A stretch of DNA of 26,480 bases from a virus: IMG/VR virus record IMGVR_UViG_3300043543_000720, positions 1-26,480 of that record; one strand, given 5' to 3'. Shown here piece after piece: positions 22,751 through 26,480 of this stretch (positions are counted from its first letter, which is position 1; every line of letters begins with the position of its first letter). Position numbers and translations under genes: made by a program. The notes beneath the pieces are model-generated. The model ran no database searches, was not told where the DNA came from, and saw only the letters and a list, made by a program, of their open reading frames with translations.

Positions 22751-24730
22751 CTACGCTTCGCCTTTGCTCTTGATCCCGGCCAACGGCTCGGCCAGATCAA
22801 CCCCAAAATCGAAATACCCGCGGAACTGCATCCCCAGCTTGTGGAAGTCGGCCTCCGCCGCCTCCACCGTCGGCGTCTGCACCCCGTCGAGGAAGCTCAC
22901 GACCACAGGAGCTAACACCCCCGGATCGCGGAACAAGTACCACGCCTTGGCGCTCGACCCGGCGAACTCCGGGTCGCTCAGCCAGTCGGCGACGACCGGA
23001 CGGTAGCGGCCGGCGTGGATGTTGGCCGTGCCCAGCGTGCCACCACTGCCGGGATCAACCGTGGTGCTCTGGTAGAGCCGCTGGGCCACGAACTGCAACT
23101 CCGGCGGCACGAGCAGGATCGTCGGCACCCCGCCAATCCGCTTCTTGTCGGGAGACTTCAACTTCCGGAAAGCGGTGATCCCCTTCTGCAGCCCTACGCC
23201 GTCGTCGCCCAGCGCCGTTTCGGCCCCCGTGATGTAGTTGCCCAGGGCCGCGGTGAAGAAGCTGGCGTTGTTGAGGAACGTCTTCCAGAAGACGCTGTTG
23301 AGCTTGCGGGCGGCCCCGGCCCCTAGCCGCGTGCGGATGTCGTCGAACGCCCCCAGATCGTCGTCGATGATCTTGTCGCGGGTCAGCACGAACATCCGGC
23401 CGTAGGTGCGGGCTTGCCGGGTGTAGGTCTCCTCCGACACCGTGCCGTGCTTCAGTTCGCCGTCGGGGGCGACCTCCTCATACTCCAGGTTGTCCAGCAG
23501 GCGGTGGCTGGTGACGGTCTTGAAGTCGCTGACCGAGCGGACGACGGCGATGTCACGCCAGGTCTGATCCTGCTCCTGGTAGGCCTCCCGCAGTTCCTTG
23601 TTCAACAGATTCGATAGGATGTTGGGCAGCGACAGGGTGCTGGCCCCCGAGGCCCGCAAGGTCAGCGGCACAGTCCAGGCGTAGTAGAGGGCGTCGCGGA
23701 GGTTGCTGGAGTCGATGAACGGAGGACCGGTGTAGCCATTGGCCTGGGCCGCCAGGTAGATGGCATGGCGGATGCGGAGCCGCCGGCCGAAGCGGTCCTC
23801 GGCGGCCTGCAACAGATCGGGCGGGTAGTGGCGCTCCGGGTGCATGGGCGTGCGGGTCAAGGCCAGGGCCGCTTCCAACAGTTGCGCCGTGGAGTAGCGG
23901 TCGCTCGTAGCGCCGCCGGCAAGGTACGGCCCTTGCGGGCGAGAGGCCCGCAGCAATGCCAGTTCGGTCTTGCTCAGGTCCCAGCCTTGCTCGATGGCCT
24001 TGGCTTCGATGTCGGCGTGCTGCCCGGCACAGAGCTTGCGGATGGCGGCGATCCGCTGGACCTCGGCCGCGGCGGCCGCCCGGATGGCGGCCACCTCTGC
24101 TTGGGCCGACGCCGTGGCCGGATGGCTATCAGCAAGCTCGGGCCCTGGCGTGTCCCCATCGGCCCCCTCCTGCGTGGCGGCGATCTGGGCCGAGGTGTTC
24201 TCGTCCGCGCCGAGCACCACGAAGCTGATTTCCCCCAGCGTCGCCCGCCGGACGATGTTGACCGGCCCGGCGAACTCCCGGCCGTTGGCCTGCGACGTCT
24301 TCCCCTCCGGCAGGAACTCGACTTGCTCGGCCCGCGCCCCGATGGACGCCTGCCAGGCGAAGCCCTTGTCGGCCAGGGCCATCACTTGCCGGGCCTTGGG
24401 CGAATCGCCCAGGATGTGGCCGGCGACGATGAGCTGGTCGTTCATCACCGCGACCGAATCGGTCTGGCCCAAGACACAGTCCACGTCACGCTGGTGGTCG
24501 AGCAGGATGGGCCGACGCTGCCGGCCGGTGTCCAGGCCGGCCAGGTCGACCACGACCGGATAGCGCCAGCCCGCCAGCTGCATCGCCCCGCCGGTGTAGG
24601 CGGTCATGGTGAAGCGCCGCGGCTTCTGGGCGTCCCCTTCGCCCGGAGCCGCTTCCAGCTCGACCGCGGCGGCCAGCAGGTTCAGCCTGCGGCTCTCCAG
24701 GGGCTTGCTCAGTACGTTCGGCTTCGTCAT
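22751..24730 (-). CDS. Prohead protease fused to Mu gpT-like major capsid protein
   Basis: A 659-residue protein from ATG 24730, with GAGGAA seven bases upstream. Residues ~40-185 look like a prohead serine protease: His79 in LLDHQRD and Ser129 in WQASIGA are the likely catalytic pair, followed by FAGPVNIVRRATLGEISFVVLGADENT. An alanine- and glutamate-rich linker (~190-260) resembles a scaffold delta domain. Residues ~290-655 are an HK97-fold capsid protein of the Mu gpT type (GRMFVLTRDKIIDDDLGAFDD, FWKTFLNNASFFTA, MQFRGYFDFGVDLAEP). In such fusions the protease cuts itself and the linker away during capsid maturation. It lies between portal and decoration genes. Confidence 0.9.
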   Translation of the reverse strand: MTKPNVLSKPLESRRLNLLAAAVELEAAPGEGDAQKPRRFTMTAYTGGAMQLAGWRYPVVVDLAGLDTGRQRRPILLDHQRDVDCVLGQTDSVAVMNDQLIVAGHILGDSPKARQVMALADKGFAWQASIGARAEQVEFLPEGKTSQANGREFAGPVNIVRRATLGEISFVVLGADENTSAQIAATQEGADGDTPGPELADSHPATASAQAEVAAIRAAAAAEVQRIAAIRKLCAGQHADIEAKAIEQGWDLSKTELALLRASRPQGPYLAGGATSDRYSTAQLLEAALALTRTPMHPERHYPPDLLQAAEDRFGRRLRIRHAIYLAAQANGYTGPPFIDSSNLRDALYYAWTVPLTLRASGASTLSLPNILSNLLNKELREAYQEQDQTWRDIAVVRSVSDFKTVTSHRLLDNLEYEEVAPDGELKHGTVSEETYTRQARTYGRMFVLTRDKIIDDDLGAFDDIRTRLGAGAARKLNSVFWKTFLNNASFFTAALGNYITGAETALGDDGVGLQKGITAFRKLKSPDKKRIGGVPTILLVPPELQFVAQRLYQSTTVDPGSGGTLGTANIHAGRYRPVVADWLSDPEFAGSSAKAWYLFRDPGVLAPVVVSFLDGVQTPTVEAAEADFHKLGMQFRGYFDFGVDLAEPLAGIKSKGEA

Positions 24731-26159
24731 CGTCAGGTTCCTCTTCGTCCAGTTCCGCCGTCGGCTGGGCCTGTGCCGGCGTCAGGCCCAGCTCACGCAT
24801 CAGGGCCAGTTCCTTGGCTCGTTGGCGTAGGGCCTCTTCCCAGTCCCGGCCCTGTCGGGCGTACTCGTGGGCCAGCGTCGTCGTGTGATGGGCCAGGCGC
24901 GTCGCCTGGGCACTGGCTTCCTTGGCGGGATCGACGTGTTCCTGGCCGTCCCAGAACCACTGGTGCGGCCAGTCGGCAATGGGACCGAGGCCGGCAGGCA
25001 GGAAGCCAGGAATCAGCGCGGCCTCGTCGAGCCAGGCAGCCAGGATGCGGTCGAGGACGGCGCATTCGAGGTGCGCCTGCTCGACGCGGATGGCCTTGAA
25101 GTAAGTCTGATGGTCCAGCCGGCCGGAGGCGTAGTTGTAGCCCGACGAGTTGCCGGCCGCGACGTTGAACGGCATGTTCAGGCAACGGGCGATCTCGTTG
25201 AGGATTTCGCGTTTGAACTCGGCGTAGGTCGTGGCGGGCTGTTGCGCCTCCAGTTGGCTCATCTTCCAGCCGCCCGGCATGGTGACCAGAGCCCGCTGCT
25301 CCAGCTCGATGGGCTCGAACGGCTCGGCGGCATCGGCCTCGCCGCCGGCCGGGGCGTCGGTGTACAGGATGCCGGCGAAGTCAGCGGCGGTCTCGGCGGC
25401 CGCGATCACCGCGAGCGTAAACCGCCGCAACTGGGCAAAGAGCGGCAGGGCCGGCAGGATGTCAGGCACACCCCGCGCCTGGCCCGGCCGGTCGGCCCGG
25501 AACCAGTGCAACATGGCCGCGGCGGGGATGCGGTCGTACTCGGTTCCCAACCGCCGCATGGCCTCGCCGGGATGCTCTTTCAGGACGTGGTACTCGACCG
25601 GGTTGCCGAAGGCGTCGAAGACGATGCCGTCGACGGCGTTTTCGCCCAGGGCTTTGGGGTCCGGCGTTGCCACCTGGTCGGCCTCGACGAGCCGCAGGTC
25701 GAGCTGCACCGGGGTGGGCAGCTTCGGGTTGTTGGTCAAGATGGCGAACGCCTCACCATCCTGGGCCCGGGCCATGCGCATGGTGCGGAGCTTCTCGGCC
25801 AAGTTGACAGACTTGGACCAAGTTGCGAAGGCTTGCTCGATGCGGCGGTTGGCCTCGGCGTCGTCGGTGAGCATCTGCAGGCGGGGTCCGGTGCCGATCA
25901 CGTCGTTGGCTAGTGTCAGGACGATCCCTTTGGCGTAGCTGTTGTTGGCGACCTCGTAGCGGGCACGGTTGCGGAGGATGCGCCGCACCTCAGGGCTATT
26001 GGCGGCGTTGGCGGAGAGGCCATCGGCGTTGGCCCAGTGGCGGCGGTTGTCGTCCGTGGTCACCGCCGCGTCGTAGCGGGCGCGGAGCAGCCGGGGAGCG
26101 CGACGCGGGGGATGCCCCGCTGCTCTGGGCGTGAACAGATTGGACAACCAGCGAAACAC
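24486..26159 (-). CDS. Phage portal protein, lambda type
   Basis: A 557-codon frame starting with GTG at 26159, directly after the TGA of the small upstream gene. It matches lambda-type (GpB) portals: ARYEVANNSYAKGIVLTLAN near residues 68-87, VIGTGPRLQ, MRMARAQDGEAFAILTNN, a GIVFDAFGNPVEYHVLKEHP block, and FKREILNEIARCLNMPFNVA with GYNYASGRLDHQTY. Portals form the 12-mer ring for DNA entry. The last ~80 residues, after an acidic EEEPDDDEAE stretch, overlap the capsid gene by 245 bases and consist mostly of Gly, Arg, Ala and Pro. That looks like an out-of-frame reading of the capsid gene, so the true C-terminus may be near 24730. Confidence 0.92.
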   Translation of the reverse strand: MFRWLSNLFTPRAAGHPPRRAPRLLRARYDAAVTTDDNRRHWANADGLSANAANSPEVRRILRNRARYEVANNSYAKGIVLTLANDVIGTGPRLQMLTDDAEANRRIEQAFATWSKSVNLAEKLRTMRMARAQDGEAFAILTNNPKLPTPVQLDLRLVEADQVATPDPKALGENAVDGIVFDAFGNPVEYHVLKEHPGEAMRRLGTEYDRIPAAAMLHWFRADRPGQARGVPDILPALPLFAQLRRFTLAVIAAAETAADFAGILYTDAPAGGEADAAEPFEPIELEQRALVTMPGGWKMSQLEAQQPATTYAEFKREILNEIARCLNMPFNVAAGNSSGYNYASGRLDHQTYFKAIRVEQAHLECAVLDRILAAWLDEAALIPGFLPAGLGPIADWPHQWFWDGQEHVDPAKEASAQATRLAHHTTTLAHEYARQGRDWEEALRQRAKELALMRELGLTPAQAQPTAELDEEEPDDDEAERTEQAPGEPQAEPAGRRGRAGSGSGRRGRPEAAALHHDRLHRRGDAAGGLALSGRGRPGRPGHRPAASAHPARPPA

Positions 26160-26357
26160 TCAGTGGACCCCCGGGGGCACGAACTTGTTGAACCGCAGCC
26201 CGCGCTGCTTCGATCGGGCCGCGTCCTTGGCCGCCAGGTAGCGGTCGGCCGCAATCTGGTCGGGCAGCGGGTGCTGCTCCACGCTCCCCGCGTCGCCGGA
26301 GGCCTTGGCCGGCCCTTCGGCGTTCTTGCGGATTTCAGCTTCGAGGTCGTCGCGCAT
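26160..26357 (-). CDS. Small pre-portal phage protein
   Basis: A 65-residue hydrophilic protein from ATG 26357, ending immediately before the portal start. It contains HPLPDQIAADRYLAAKDAAR and ends GLRFNKFVPPG. Small proteins between terminase and portal genes in lambda-like phages include gpW-type head completion proteins. This one does not clearly match gpW, so only a head-assembly role is suggested by position. The upstream ribosome-binding site is weak. Confidence 0.65.
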   Translation of the reverse strand: MRDDLEAEIRKNAEGPAKASGDAGSVEQHPLPDQIAADRYLAAKDAARSKQRGLRFNKFVPPGVH

Positions 26358-26480
26358 GTCGGGTCTCGGTCGAAGCGATAGTCACGCGGTGTCGGCAGCG
26401 TGGACCTGGCTGCTTATTGGTGACGTATGCCGCTCGCGAAGGAGATGTCCGCCCAGACACTCACCGGAGAGGAAATTCTG
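26358..26480. other. Right edge, no gene established
   Basis: On the minus strand two frames are open from the edge for 21-32 codons, either of which could be the end of an upstream gene; in this order a terminase large subunit would be expected, but neither reading is convincing. On the plus strand an ATG at 26427 opens 18 codons (MPLAKEMSAQTLTGEEIL) to the edge. Too little is present to decide. Confidence 0.3.

Noticed and set aside
26427-26480. Plus-strand start of a gene at the right edge
   Set aside because: Only 18 codons are visible and ribosome-binding site spacing is poor; cannot be judged.

Overview
The window is high-GC DNA that looks like a planctomycete chromosome, most likely of the Gemmataceae. 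Three things point there: a DUF1559-type pseudopilin-like protein (N-terminal TLIELLVVIAIIGIL segment, C-terminal DGHVQFI motif) with its usual small downstream partner; a very large RHS/YD-repeat protein whose N-terminus carries the planctomycete LEPLEPREMPA (LEPR-XLL-like) export motif; and phage structural genes of a type common in these bacteria. The genus call is inference.

Layout. Positions 1-11646 (all minus strand) are one polymorphic-toxin locus. A complete 2297-residue RHS protein (11646-4753) ends in a glycine-zipper tip and is followed by a candidate immunity gene (4676-4035). Downstream lie displaced RHS 3' ends, each repeating the last ~110-125 codons of the RHS core but carrying a new tip. 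Cassette B (3849-2671) ends in a short SKSGG-type tip with an ATGA-coupled candidate immunity gene (2674-2252). Cassette C (2252-614) runs RHS core end, helical pre-toxin region, HINT (intein-like) domain and Doc/Fic toxin, followed by a candidate immunity gene (611-300). A second copy of the HINT sequence (193-1) runs off the left edge. Cassette C is interrupted by a frameshift at a six-base homopolymer and by an in-frame TGA. The repeats would let homologous recombination move a stored tip onto the intact RHS gene.

Positions 11809-12729 (minus) encode an FkbM-type methyltransferase. A strong promoter overlapped by two identical 14-bp palindromes (12935-12981) precedes a plus-strand pair, the DUF1559 protein and a small membrane-anchored protein (13058-14642).

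Positions 14769-26357 (minus) are a tightly packed tailed-phage morphogenesis operon with many ATGA or TGATG junctions. In transcription order it encodes a small pre-portal protein, lambda-type portal, a prohead protease fused to a gpT-like major capsid protein, two near-duplicate decoration proteins, head-tail and tail-terminator proteins, tail tube, a secreted trypsin-like protease (unexpected here), a small cysteine-containing protein, a two-part tail-assembly chaperone region, tape measure, two conserved structural proteins and a 55-residue ORF. No integrase, lysis, tail-fibre or replication gene is visible in the window. It may be a truncated or domesticated prophage, or one whose other genes lie to the right. 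No rRNA, tRNA, CRISPR array or insertion sequence was recognised.
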